Shown here: one piece after another, positions 45,090 to 56,274 of the stretch
How the letters are laid out: every line of letters begins with the position of its first letter
How positions within the stretch are numbered: the first letter of the stretch is position 1
NCBI GenBank assembly: GCA_030278955.1
Contig: JAOANR010000014.1
Location: 13,952,068-14,016,067, forward strand
From: Hygrophila difformis
Taxonomy: Eukaryota > Streptophyta > Magnoliopsida > Lamiales > Acanthaceae
DNA length: 64,000 nucleotides
Direction of reading: 5' to 3'
Notes under the pieces: generated by a model
What the model was told of the DNA's origin: nothing
Seen by the model: the letters and a program-made list of their open reading frames with translations, nothing else
The model's database searches: none
Position numbers and translations under genes: made by a program

Positions 45090-45380
45090 TCAACTAGCCT
45101 GTGGAAACCACGTTCCAGCTGCATCCGCCGCCAGCAGAGATCGAATGCCATCTGGAGGGAAGGTCCATGTCGTGTAGAAAAGCTCATCAGACGCTACCAT
45201 CTTTGCCATGGAGTCATCAACTGCATTGCTCTCCCGTAGAATATGCTTGAAGGAACACAATGAAAAGAAGTCCTGAGATCAATGATACGTGCAATATATG
45301 AAGATAGCCAATGAGAAGCAGTGAAGCACCAGGCGGAGCCCGAATGAGCCTTAACGCTTCCAAGGAGTCACAAACACAAC
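45090..45380 (-). pseudogene. Decayed LINE RNase H fragment, antisense
   Basis: Read on the minus strand, pieces in different frames match the RNase H end of the LINE at 29445: CDSLEALRLIR, then HILRESNAVDDSMAKMVASD and TTWTFPPDGIRSLLAADAAG, stop at 45090-45092. Frame changes show it is dead. It probably derives from the same LINE family. Confidence 0.7.
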
Positions 45381-45477
45381 AGGGTTCATCCTGTTGGCAG
45401 TTGTTTACTATTTACTTTGAATAGTCATTTGTCCGTTGAATAAAGTTCTAGTCTATAGGCAGTCTACAAACACAACA

Positions 45478-45797
45478 GACGTGGGGTCTGGCTTGCGACG
45501 GGCTGAGCCAGATGGGCCAAAAAATGCATTTCTGTGGGCTCTTTATTTTTTTACACATCTTTTTCAATCCTTTTTCTTTTCTTTTCTTTTTTTCATATTT
45601 TTGGATTTTTCTAACACATAATGTAATAAAATTACATGTTTTTGTGTTTTTCAATACCAGCTTCTTATTTTTACAAACATGCATATATCAATCCAATTCA
45701 ACTGCTTTCTTATTTAAATAAGATAGGAATGTGATCAAAACATCCGTATCAGACACGGAAATGGATTGAAAATAATGGACAATTTTGGCCATTAACA
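45478..45797 (-). mobile_element. Inverted LTR start fragment (same family as LTR A)
   Basis: The reverse complement of 45797 leftwards begins TGTTAATGGCCAAAATTGTC and continues CATTATTTTCAATCCATTTC, matching the start of LTR A for about 320 bp, up to the first CGTCGCAAG motif. Beyond 45478 similarity is lost. Confidence 0.8.
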
Positions 45798-45881
45798 GAA
45801 CCTCTAGATAAATCAACAATTGAATGTTACAAATGCCACAAATTGGGACACTTTAGATATAAGTGTCCTGATTGCGACTGA
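45798..45881 (+). pseudogene. Ty1/Copia gag zinc-knuckle fragment between head-to-head LTRs
   Basis: The frame reads EPLDKSTIECYKCHKLGHFR then YKCPDCD, with the stop made by the first bases of LTR A. CxxCxxxxHxxxxC is intact (CYKCHKLGHFRYKC), the gag nucleocapsid knuckle of Copia elements, where DKSTIECYKCHKLGH is a familiar context. Only 81 bp separates the two LTR ends, so this is probably the original insertion target, a Copia copy. Confidence 0.75.
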
Positions 45882-46144
45882 TAATGGCCAAAACTGCCCA
45901 TTATTTTCAATCCATTTCCGTGTCTGATACGGACGTTTTGATCGCATTCCTATCTTATTTAAAAAAGAAAGCAGATGAATTGGACTGATATATGCATGTT
46001 TGTAAAAATAATAAGCTGGTATTGAAAAACACAAAAATAGAAGAAAAAGAAAAGAAAAGAAAAAGGACTGAAAAAGATGAGAAAAAGAATAAAAAGCCCA
46101 CAAAAATGCATTTTTGGCCCATCTGGCCCAGTACGTAGCAAGCC

Positions 46145-46560
46145 AGATCCCACGTCGCAAATATTGTCTTGCAACGTGGAGGTGCTTAGCGACGTAAGAG
46201 AGACTGAAGCAGAAACAAGGTGTTGATCACCTCATCGCAAGACAACATCCCCGTCGTGAAACCTAGTCTAGCGACGTGAGAGTGTCTTGCGACGCAAGAG
46301 CAGATTGAAGAAAAGCCAAGTATAGAGGACCCCGTCGCAAGACCTAGTCTAGCGACGGGAGACACGAGTCTCACGACGGGAGGCCAACTGAAGAAAAATT
46401 GAAGTACTGAAGACCCAAGTCGCAAACCCCAGTCTAGCGACGTGACCCATAGCCTCGCGACGGACATGCATGTCTAGCGACGTGGCCTAGAGTCTCACGG
46501 CGGACGTGAAGGCTTGCGACGTGCATGCATAGTCTTGCGACGTGTGTGTGTCTTGCGACG
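46145..46560. repeat. CpG-rich motif cluster 1 of LTR A, upstream of promoter
   Basis: About fifteen copies of a GTCGC-core word and its inverse: CGTCGCAAGAC, GTCTAGCGACG, GTCTTGCGACG and GTCTCACGACGG. They are spaced 10-40 bp apart over 400 bp, ending 45 bp before the TATA box. Many are paired as inverted neighbours. Confidence 0.85.
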
Positions 46561-46606
46561 TGCGTGGGCCTCAGATTCAAGGCCCATGGTTCTAGGGTTT
46601 CACATC

Positions 46607-46614
46607 TATAAATA
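46607..46614 (+). promoter_or_regulatory. TATA box of LTR A
   Basis: TATAAATA preceded by GGCCCATGG (46581) and a telo-box-like CTAGGGTTT (46593). The same order occurs in LTR B and LTR C, which supports a Pol II promoter. Confidence 0.7.
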
Positions 46615-47229
46615 AATGGTGATCCCAAGGTGCCAAAGGGGTTAGCAATTCCACAACTTGAAGACAACTGAGAGTTCTTGTTCTAGGTAGTTAGTTTAGT
46701 TTAGTTTTATTTTTTGTATTATTTAAATTCTGTTCATAGATTAGCTCAGTTTAGTTTATTTTTTAATGTTTGTTCTTCATTTCAGTGACTTAGTTAGCCA
46801 CCTCCCTTATTTTCTTTGTTCAAACTTTGATTAGGGTTTGAAATACCCAAAATAATGGGTATTATCAAACCCATTTATAAAATGGGAAGTTAAATCACAA
46901 AATGTATCCCAAAATCATGAAATGGGTATCACAACCCATGGATCCTTACTGCTTTCATTTTATTTTGACCACTTGGTCATTTTTATTTATTTTATGTCTG
47001 TTTTGATGTTTTTGGATAATGTTCATGTGTGAATGCGTGATGAAAACCCTAGATTAGGATTTTTGCTTTATTTAAATTATGTTTGTAGTTGGATTTATAT
47101 ATTTAGCATGTTCTAGTGTAGATTTAATTTCTGTTTGCATTTTCATATCTTAGAATAGTTTGTAAATCTGAAATAGGGCAGAGTCACACTTTTTGCATGC
47201 TACTGTTCCAGAAGCATGTTCTGGGCATG

Positions 47230-48000
47230 CTCACGTCGCGAGACCACGTCTGGCGACGTGAGGGTAGTCTTGCGATGTGGGTATCTCAGAACACTTCTTT
47301 CAATTTTTAAAACCCACGTCACATGACACCCCGTCGTTGCTAGACACAGAAGTGCGGTTCACGACGCACTTCTGTGTCTAGCAACGTAGGACAAAATCCT
47401 TAGTCTATTTTCAGAAAGGTTCACGTCGCAAGACACCCAGTCGTGAACCATGAACCCATGGTTCACGACGCAACTTTCAGTCTTGCGACGTGGAAATTAT
47501 GCCTTAGAAATTATTTTGAAAACCCACGTCGCAAGACTCCACGTCGTGAACCCACGGTTCGCGACGTGCTTTTTAGTCTAGCGACGTGGGATCAAATACT
47601 CAGAAATTTTCAGAAAATATTCCCGTCGCTAGACTCACGTCGTGAACCCATGGTTCACGACGTACTTTTCCTTGTCTAGCGACGTGGAGGCCATGCCTTA
47701 AAAAATATTTGAAAACACTCCCGTCGCTAGACTCACGTCGCAAGCCTAGGCTTGCGACGCGACGTAATTTATAGTCTCACGACGGGACCTCACTCTTTTT
47801 CAAAAATCCAAATATTCTCACTTCTACACCCACGTCGCTAGACCCTCGTCGCAAGATTAGGTCTTGCGACGTGACCCGTGTCTAGTGATGGACAAACCCT
47901 AAATTTACAAAATTTATTTTCTTCTATCACCCACCCCTCATGTCGTAAGCCTCACGCCGTGAACCTAGGTTCACGACGTAATTTCTGTCTTGCGACATGG
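47230..48000. repeat. Nested palindrome array of LTR A (about 8 units)
   Basis: Units about 100 bp apart. Each has an outer inverted pair around an inner inverted pair. Unit at 47422-47492: outer CACGTCGCAAGAC and GTCTTGCGACGTG (13 bp exact), inner GTCGTGAACC and GGTTCACGAC. Others lie near 47232, 47335, 47523, 47621, 47718, 47831 and 47938. The spacers match those of LTR B while motif flanks differ. Confidence 0.85.
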
Positions 48001-50107
48001 ATGGCACCCTCATGCCAAAATTTTATGTTTCTCCATCTCTCATTATAATTAATTGGACCCTTATGTCATTAATAAATATCACGATTAGCAATAATTAAGA
48101 TCAATAATTATTATGATTAAATGAATTTTGTTTAATTTCCATTAAAAGAATTTTCTATAAATCAAACTCTAATGCATTAAGTATATAATCTGGACTGTAA
48201 TTAATTATGGTATGAAGGATTATTTAAAGCATTATTTATGAATTTAATTCTATAACCTTGTATGAGAAACCAATGTCTCTCATACAAGATGTCTGTTCTT
48301 CCATTTTATTCTATTCTATTTTCAGTCTTTTTGTGTTGTGTGAAACGAGTGATAAGAAATATCGCAAACCAATGTTGGCGAATGGTCCCATCACCGGGAA
48401 ATTAAATAGCTCGTGGTTTGTATGTTAATTATCACTTGTTATTTTGCATGGTTTAGACAGCGGTTGGTGGAAGTTTTGGCGAATGGTCCCTTCACTAGAA
48501 AATTAAATAGCTACTCAACCAACTCCTATCTGGATACAGTTTTATTTTCTTTATCTTAATTTCAAACCTGAATCTCAAACTGTGTCAACACTAGTTGACA
48601 TAGGTCAATGTTGTCTAGTAATTAAGACAATGAAAGAACATGTAGGTTTTCCCCAAATTCACAGGTAACAAAAGTCTGAATGACAGCGACCACTGTCATT
48701 TAAGATTGTTTTACTGTCTAAAAACACTCCATCTGGAATAATTAGGAACTGGATAGCATATGTTTGCGGTCTAGGTTATTCTGATCATTTCAGTCATCTT
48801 TTTAGCCTCTCGGCTATTTCACCTCTGTGTTTCACATTCTGTCTAAACCTACCATTATATTTTGGGTTAATTAATTTTACACTTATATATACATTTATTC
48901 ATGATAATATTATGTAATATTGTAGTCAATATTATTTTGGGATCTTTCCCTTGGATATAGGAGTCTTGATTTAAATCAGATGTCTCATAATAAATTTCCA
49001 ACAAAAATTCATTTATAAAATCCAGATCTAAGTAAAGGATAAATTCTACAGTTATGACTAATTCATATTCGACTGGGGGTTGAATTTGGGAAATTAGAAG
49101 CAGAGTCAGCGATTAGGTCTCTTCTAGACTGAAAGGGTCTGTGTTTTTATTGAGAGTCTAGTACCTGTTTAGGGAATGATTTTCAAACATCAATTTTTCT
49201 CCAAAATTGTTGTGTTGGAAATCTGATATTAAGTATTGCACTGAGTTGGGGTCCACTTGGATTCGGATACGGTGTAATAGGTAATACCAGAAGAACAACA
49301 TTCGGGCCTTGGTTATTTTCTGAGATAGGGTTGAGTACTCTTTCAACTGCTATCCTCCTCTGCCAAAGCCTATTTTTGAGTCCTGAGTGAGTGCATCTGG
49401 AACAAATTAATTTATTAGTTAGTTTCATTAGTTTGTATGTCATAACCACCTGGAAGGACGTGGACACTGCGAGCGGTTCACTGAGATCCGGGAATTCTTG
49501 ATCCACATCCAGTCATCCCGACTGGGGGCTCTCTTATACTACCAGTGTGTTATGCTTTTGAAACTTCCGAGTGATAGGATTTAAAATGCTTTCTTTATTA
49601 CTTTCTTTACCGCTTTCTTTTAAATGCTTTCTATAGAGGTCACTCGGATGTGTTGAGAGATGTTCTATCTGTTTCTAGGTTTGAGAGTTATGGGATCGTT
49701 CAGGGTTTGATTATAAACTTTGGGCGTGACCGGGGAAACGATAGCAATACTTGACACTTCAACTAATGAATTGTCAGGTGTTGCTTGACCACCACAGGTA
49801 AATAACATACCTTGGCCGAGGCAGTTATGCATCTGTAGTATCTTAGAATTTGTGGTCTTAAGAACATGTAAAATCTTACTGTAAGTACCTGTCTGTTAAA
49901 GGGAACATAGTAATGAGAGCATGAGAATTTGCTAACTGAACGGATTATCCAAACAAAGATCTGTGTATTAAAATGGAATTTTAATTGTGTTTCATCTGAA
50001 TCTTGTCCAATTTCTATTCTTTTCTTCCTGTCATATTTTGAACCCGTTTTCTAGAATAGTTTTACCGCTTCCTTAGTATAATTTTAGTTGCTTTCTTAGA
50101 TTACATT

Positions 50108-51201
50108 TGAAACTTTTGACAATTTCATCACACGAGTATTTTCTAAAATATCCCAGGTTAAATTTATTACAAGAAAAGAGTTATGATTCATGGGAAAGGG
50201 GTTTAAGGATATATTTATAGGTTGTCACGTTTTTTTTACTCGTGTTAAGAAACTGTGGCCCGAAAGCGCACGGTGTCAAAAATTGCAGTAATTTATAGTT
50301 AGTACCGGATCGTTCACTGGAGGATGTGCGATAGAAGCAGGGCCCACATCGTTTACTAAGATTTTCCACTCGGTTACTCGATTCAAGTTTGTGTTTTGAC
50401 TATCAACTACTTGACATAATTTAAACTAAGTTATGAAAGCAATTAAAATAAAGCATATAAAATTATTCTAGAAAGCGGATTAAATTAATCTAAGAAAGCA
50501 GATTTAAAATGAGACAGAAGGGACAGGAAGAAAATAATAAAAATTGGACAAGATTCAGATGAAACACAGTTAAACTTCCATTTTAATACACAGATCTTAG
50601 CTTGGGATAATCCTTTCAGTTAGCTAACTCTCATGCTTTCTGTACTATGTTCCCTTTAACAGACAGGTACTTAAAGTAAGAACTTACATGCTCTTAAGAC
50701 AACAAAATCTAAGATACCACAAACTTATAACTCCCCTTGCAATGCCTTGCAAGAGTATGTTAGCCATCTGTGGTGGACAAGCAACACCTGACAAATCATT
50801 AGTTGAAATGTCAAGTATTGTTATCATTCTCCCATGTCACACCCAAATATTCTAATCGAGCCTGAACTATCCCTTAACTATCAGTCCTAGTAGCAGTTAC
50901 ACAGCTCTCAATTCAACCGAGTGACCTCTAATGAAAGCATTTAAAAGAAAGCGATAAAGAAAGCATTTAAAATCCTATCACTCGGAGGTTTTTGAAAGTT
51001 TGACCCTGGTAGTAAAAGACAGCCCCCAGTCAGAATGACCGGGTGTGGATCAAGAATTCCCTAATCTCGGTGAAATGCTCGCAGTGTTCACTTCCCGTCG
51101 GGTGATTATGAGATACAAACTAATGAAACGAACTAATAAATTAGTTCGTTCCGGATGCACTCACTCAGGACTCGAAAATAGGCTTTGGCAGAAGAGGATA
51201 G
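50108..51201 (-). mobile_element. Inverted LTR 3'-end fragment
   Basis: Reading from 51201 to 50108 on the minus strand gives the last part of an LTR: CTTCTGCCAAAGCC, GTCCTGAGTGAGTGCATCCG, ACTGGGGGCT, GTCAGGTGTTGCTTGTCCAC and finally TTGTCAAAAGTTTCA, the LTR terminus. It corresponds to about 54280-55746 of LTR B with some internal loss. Its left end abuts the broken 3' side of LTR A; its right end directly meets the TG of LTR B. Confidence 0.82.
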
Positions 51202-51507
51202 TGATAATGGCCAAAAATGACCATTATTTTCAATCCATTTCCGTGTCTTAAACGGGCATTTGATCGCATTCCGGTCTTACATTAAGTAAGAAAGCAGTCG
51301 AATTGGACTGATTTATGCATAATTGTAAAAATAATAAGCTGGTGTGAAAAAGACATAAATATGTAATTTCATTACACATTTATGTTAGAAAAATCCAAAA
51401 ACATGAGAAAAACAAAAGGAAACAAAAAGATGGGAAAAAGATAGAAAAGCCCACAAAAAGAATATTCTCGGCCCATCTGGCCCAATCCAGCAGGCCCAGG
51501 AAGACCT

Positions 51508-51765
51508 TTGTCGCGGAAGCCCCTTGGCGCGATGCATGGTTCCGCGACAAAGGAACACTCCGCGACCAAGTGGCCCAGATGAAGAAGAGACCAGCCAAAG
51601 CCCCTTGGCGCGATACCCTTGTCGCGATGTGCTGTTCCGCAACAAAGGTCCATTCCGCGACCAAGATACATTTTTAGAGACACAAGACCCAGTCGAGAAG
51701 CTTTGCCACATGCAGTGTGTTCCGCGACCAAACTTGGTGCTCCGAGACAAAGCTGTGATGTGTGT
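51508..51765. repeat. CpG-rich motif cluster 1 of LTR B, upstream of promoter
   Basis: GTCGC-core words of the second type: TTTGTCGCGGAAG, TTGGCGCGATG, TTCCGCGACAAAG and TTCCGCGACCAA. About ten copies, ending about 60 bp before the TATA box. Same place as cluster 1 in LTR A, with different flanks. Confidence 0.82.
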
Positions 51766-51822
51766 GATGTCTTAAGACACAATGGGCTCAAACCAAGGCC
51801 CATGAGCTTAGGGTTTCCCCTC

Positions 51823-51830
51823 TATAAATA
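51823..51830 (+). promoter_or_regulatory. TATA box of LTR B
   Basis: TATAAATA preceded by AAGGCCCATGAG and TTAGGGTTT, as in LTR A and LTR C. Confidence 0.72.
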
Positions 51831-52448
51831 TGAGGTGTTTCCTTTAAGCTAAAGGTTGGAAGAATTTTAGAAAAACTACACCTTCTTGAAGACAAGTTGG
51901 AGAGTTCAGTAGTTTAGTTTAGTTTAGGGTAGTTTAATTAGATTTTTCTTGTATTATTTAATTCATGCACTAGTTGGATATAGTTTACTGCACTTTGATT
52001 AGATAGCCAGTTTTATACCTTGTTTTTGTTCTAAACTTTTGTTTAAGGGTTTGTGGTACTCAAACCATGAGTATGAACAACACCTTTTAATAATATGGGA
52101 AAACATTCTCCATTTGTGTCCCAAAATCATGAAATGGGTCTCACACCCCATGGATCTTACTGTTTTCATCTTCCTTGGGTCACTTGACCCTTGTTTTTGC
52201 ATTTTAATGTCACTGTTTGGTGACTTTTTCTTGGGATAATGTTGCATGCTTATGGATGATCAAGCTTAGATTAGGGTTTCTTAAGTTTTAAGTTTGCTTT
52301 ATTTCTATTTTGTTCAAGCATGTTCTAGCTAGGTTCAAATTCTGTTTGGTTATTTTAAGCTTAGTTTAGCTTTTGAATCTGAAATGGGTGAGATCACACA
52401 TAATGCATGCCACTGTTCCACTTTACTTTTCTGACATGTGTCCTGGAC

Positions 52449-52930
52449 ACACCTTTGTCGCGGAATAACTCTTGTCGCGGAACCACGTTCCGCGACAAAA
52501 TGGTGCTTTGGCGACAAAGGTGCCACAGAACATCTGTTGGCCACTATTTTAAAACCCTTGGTCGCGAAACACCCCTTGGCGCGGAACCACGTTCCGCGAC
52601 AAAATCTTGATTAGCGACCAAGGACCCAAATACTTGTGATTTTATTCTGGAAGGGCTTTGTCGCGAAGCAACCTTGTCGCGGAACCACGTTCCGCGCCAA
52701 AATCTCTTGTTCCGCGACAAGAATTATGCCTTGTCCAATTTTCAACCTTTTTGTCGCTATGCCCTTGTCGCGGAACCACGTTCGGCGACAAAATTTTCTT
52801 TACTTAGCGACAAAACAAACCCCAAACTTTCAAAATTCCATTTCTCTTATTTCCCACCCCTTTGTCGCGAAATCTTTGTCGCGGAGCCATGCTCCGCGAC
52901 ACGAACCCTGTATCGCGACAGGGTGGCGCC
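52449..52930. repeat. Nested palindrome array of LTR B (5 units)
   Basis: Five units about 100 bp apart. Unit 1: outer CACCTTTGTCGC (52449) and GCGACAAAGGTG (52511), inner TTGTCGCGGAAC (52472) and GTTCCGCGACAA (52487), all exact. Units 2-5 near 52556, 52656, 52749 and 52859 repeat the plan, with unit-specific outer arms that still pair (CCTTGGTCGC/GCGACCAAGG; TTTTGTCGCT/AGCGACAAAA). This could form cruciform DNA or RNA hairpins, or bind a dimeric protein. Confidence 0.88.
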
Positions 52931-55441
52931 TTTTGCCAAGCTTTCATTCTTCATCTCACCCCATTAATTAATTGAACCTTTATATTAATATTTTGAGGTT
53001 GAAATCCAATGATCTCAACCCATGATTAAATTGATATAAAGAACTTTGTTCAATTTCCCATTAAAAGATTCTTCTACAAATGATTAAACTCTAATGATCT
53101 AAGTATATAATCTGGACTGTAATTGATTAATTAATTATGGAATGAGCGATTATTTAGACATGAAGAGTAATTGTGGATTTAATTCCATACTCTTGCATGA
53201 GAAACCAATGTCTCTCATGCAAGATGACCCACAATGTTTTTCTTTTATTTATTTTGTCTTTTCCCGTGTTGTGTGAAACAACTAGTAAGGAATATATCAG
53301 ATTAATGTTGGCGGGTATTCCCACACGGATAACTAGCTCGTGATCTGTATATTAATTATTAGATGTTATTTTGCATGGTCCGGATGGTGGTCGGTGGACG
53401 CCTTGGCGGTTCGTCCATCCGGGATTATAATAGCTGCTCAGCTGACTCCTATCCGGATACAGTTTTATTTTCTTTACTTTAATTTCAAACCTGAATCTGG
53501 AGCTGTAGTAATATTAGATGATATATGCCAATGTCCTCTAATCATTATGGCAGTAAGAGAACATGTGGGTTTTTGTCCAAATTCGCAGACAATGGAATCT
53601 GAGATGACGGCGGCAACTGTCATTTGAGGCATTCCACTGTCTAAAAGTCATCCCACCTGAAATGATCAGGACCTGGATAGCAGATGTTTGCAGTCCGGAT
53701 CCTCCTGATCATTTTTGTCATCTTTTTGGCCAAATAAATTCTTCTCATCTCCGGCTCTTTCATCTCTGTGTTTCACATTCTGTCTAAACCCACCTTATAT
53801 TTTGGGTTATTTTATTTTACACTTCCTTATAAATTTATGCATGATATTATTATGTAGATATTGTGGTCAATATTATTTTGGGATCCTTCCCTTGGACACA
53901 GGAGTCTTGATTTTAAATCAGATGTTTCATAATAAATTCCCAACAAAAATTCCTTTATAAAATCCGGATCTGAGTAAGGGATAAATTCAACAGTTATGAC
54001 TAATTCATATCCGACTGGGGGTTGATTTTGGGAAATTAGAAGCAGAGTCAGCGATTAGGTCTCACCTAGACTGAAAGGATCTGTGTTCTTATTGAGAGTT
54101 TAGTACCTGATAGGGAATGATTTTCAGATTTATTATTTCCCGAAATTGCTGTTTGTTGGAAATCTTGTATTAGATATTGCACTAGGTCAGATTCCATTTG
54201 GATTCCGATAAGGTGTGACAGATAATACTAGAGGAACAACATTCGGGCCTTGGTTATTTTCTAAGGTAGGGTTGAGTAGTCTTCCAACTGCTATCTTCTT
54301 CTGCCAAAGCCTACTTTTGAGTCCTGGGTGAGTGCATCCGGAACGACTAATTTATTAGTTCGTTTCATTAGTTTGTATCTCATAACCACCCGATGAGAAG
54401 TGAACACTGCGAGCGGTTCACCGAGAATAGGGAATTCTTGATCCACATCCAGTCATTCTGACTGGGGGCTTTCTTTTACTACCAGGGTCAAACTTTCAGA
54501 AACCTCCGAGTGATAGAATTTTAAATGCTTTCTTTACTGCTTTCTTTTAACTGCTTTCTTTAGAGGTCACTCGGTTGTATTGAGAGTTGTGTAACTGCTA
54601 CTAGGACTGAGAGTTAAGGGATAGTTCAAGGCTTAATTAGAATCTTTGGGCGTGACATGGGGGAATGATAACGGTACTTGACACTTCAATAAATGATTTG
54701 TCAGGTGTTGCTTGTCCACCACAGATAATTAACATACCTTAGCAATGCATTGCAAGGGTGGTTATGCGTCTGTGGTATCTTAGAATTTATTTTCTTAAGA
54801 GCATGCAAACTCTTACTGTAAGTACCTGTCTGTTAAAGGGAACATGGTACAGAGAGCATGAGAATTAGCTAACTGAACGGATTATCCCAAGCTAAGATCT
54901 GTGTAACAAAATGGAAGTTTAACTATGTTTCATCTGAATCTTGTCCAATCTTCATTATTTTCTTCCTGTCCTTTCTGTCTCATTTAAATCTGCTTTCTTA
55001 GAATAATCTTAATCGCTTTCTTAGATTAATTTTACTGCTTTCTTAGATTAAATCTAATTCGCTTTCTAGAATACTTTTATCTGCTTTATTTTAATTGCTT
55101 TCTTAATCTGATTTAAATTCTGTCAAGTAGTTGTTAGTCAAATCACACACTTGATTCGAGTAACCGAGTGGAAAATCTTAGTAAATGACGTGGGACCTGC
55201 TTCTATCGCACATCCTCCAGTGAACGATCCGGTCTTACTATAAATTACTGCAATTTTTGACACCGTGCGCTTTCGGGAGCACAGTTTCTTAACTACGAGC
55301 AATAAAAACGTGACTACGTACGTATAATTATATCCCTAATCACAACTCCGCCATCATAAATTGGTTTCATTAAATAAAATCTAAACCAGGACCATAATTT
55401 TTCGGAAAATACTCATGTAGTGGGAACTTGCCAAAAGTTTC

Positions 55442-55663
55442 ATGGCAGGAACTCTCATGGCAAGAATTGATGAGAAGTATCATGGCATACTTGCCGGGGA
55501 TCCTCAGTGTGACAGGCTGAAGGTCAACCTATCCCGGCTATGCCATGAGATTTGTCAACATTTCATGACAGGGAGGACCACAGCGCCATTTGAAATTAAA
55601 GCACCACACTTGAGTAATAAAAAGACTAATAATCTTGATATATCCCTAAACCCCTTCCCGTGA
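55442..55663 (+). other. Foreign segment between duplicated LTR termini, coding-like, unknown
   Basis: About 180 bp without counterpart in LTR A or the inverted fragment. An open frame reads MARIDEKYHGILAGDPQCDR, then LKVNLSRLCHEICQHFMTG. Composition is protein-like but I do not recognise it. A second PBS-like word, CTTGCCGGGGAT, lies at about 55489. Confidence 0.35.
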
Positions 55664-55746
55664 ATCATAACTCTTTTCATTTAATAAATCTAACCTGGTA
55701 TAATTTTAGCAAAAGCTCGAGTTAACGAAACTTGTCAAAAGTTTCA

Positions 55747-55764
55747 TGGCGCCGTTGCCGGGGA
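55747..55764 (+). promoter_or_regulatory. Primer-binding site, tRNA-Asp type
   Basis: TGGCGCCGTTGCCGGGGA directly follows the LTR terminus. It is complementary to the 3' end of plant tRNA-Asp(GUC), used for minus-strand priming by Athila-like and several other plant Ty3/gypsy elements. Confidence 0.85.
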
Positions 55765-56274
55765 GGATGCAGCGTCATTTATTAAGAGGATTACACTCCT
55801 GATTACTCCTAGATTAGCTTAGATTAGTCCAGTTTAATGTAATATATTTAATTCAGAACAGAAAAAGTACCCTCAAGATTAATTGAACATTTAGAGTACC
55901 AAGACTCTAAATGTGAGGATGTTGAACTGAGGAGAAAACCTAACCTAATGGGTATTTATCTGTCTTGCAGGAAATTCGGAACCAACCAAAAAGAAGGAGC
56001 AGAAAAAGCAAGGAAAACCAGGTTCTTGGTTGGGAAAATTCCACAAATCTGAGAAATTATTTTCGGAATTTAAAGAAATTTAAGATCCGGAATAAATCTT
56101 GCAGATAAATGGAACTGACCCGACCTAATTTTATGCAAGTAGATTATTTTAAATAATGGCCCAATGATTTGAATTTACCTGGACTGAATTCATTCAGGTC
56201 CAACTCAAATAAAATGGACGCAGGCCCAATACCACACTCGGGCCCAATCCGTTGAAAATTTGAAAATTCAAAAA
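55765..56274. other. Retrotransposon leader, no coding seen
   Basis: Non-coding sequence between the PBS and the motif array. It contains TGTGAGGATGTTGAACT (55910), a word that recurs upstream of the second exon of the internal gene (58429), and a splice-acceptor-like TTATCTGTCTTGCAG (55956-55970). Confidence 0.45.

Larger units (their letters stand above)
45879..50107 (+). mobile_element. LTR A (about 4.2 kb, 3' end missing)
   Basis: Starts TGATAATGGCCAAAACTGCC and stays collinear with LTR B through the promoter (46607), a long 5' transcribed part, palindrome clusters (46150-46560 and 47230-48000) and the later shared blocks (AGAAGCAGAGTCAGCGATTA at about 49098). It breaks off about 650 bp before the LTR end and meets an inverted LTR piece at 50108. 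No coding was found. Its GTCGC-core motifs have CAC..AAGAC-type flanks, unlike LTR B. Confidence 0.8.
51202..55746 (+). mobile_element. LTR B, complete 5' LTR, about 4.5 kb
   Basis: Starts TGATAATGGCCAAAAATGAC, ends CTTGTCAAAAGTTTCA, followed immediately by a tRNA-Asp primer-binding site, so it is a 5' LTR. Landmarks: motif cluster 51508-51765, TATA at 51823, nested palindrome array 52449-52930, then about 2.5 kb of A/T-rich non-coding DNA with repeated CTTTCTTAGATTA words. Near the 3' end the terminus is duplicated: AACTTGCCAAAAGTTTCATG at 55428 and CTTGTCAAAAGTTTCATGG at 55731, with a foreign segment between. No protein-coding capacity. An LTR this long, with this PBS, suggests a Ty3/gypsy element of the Athila/Tat type (inference). 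Confidence 0.85.
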
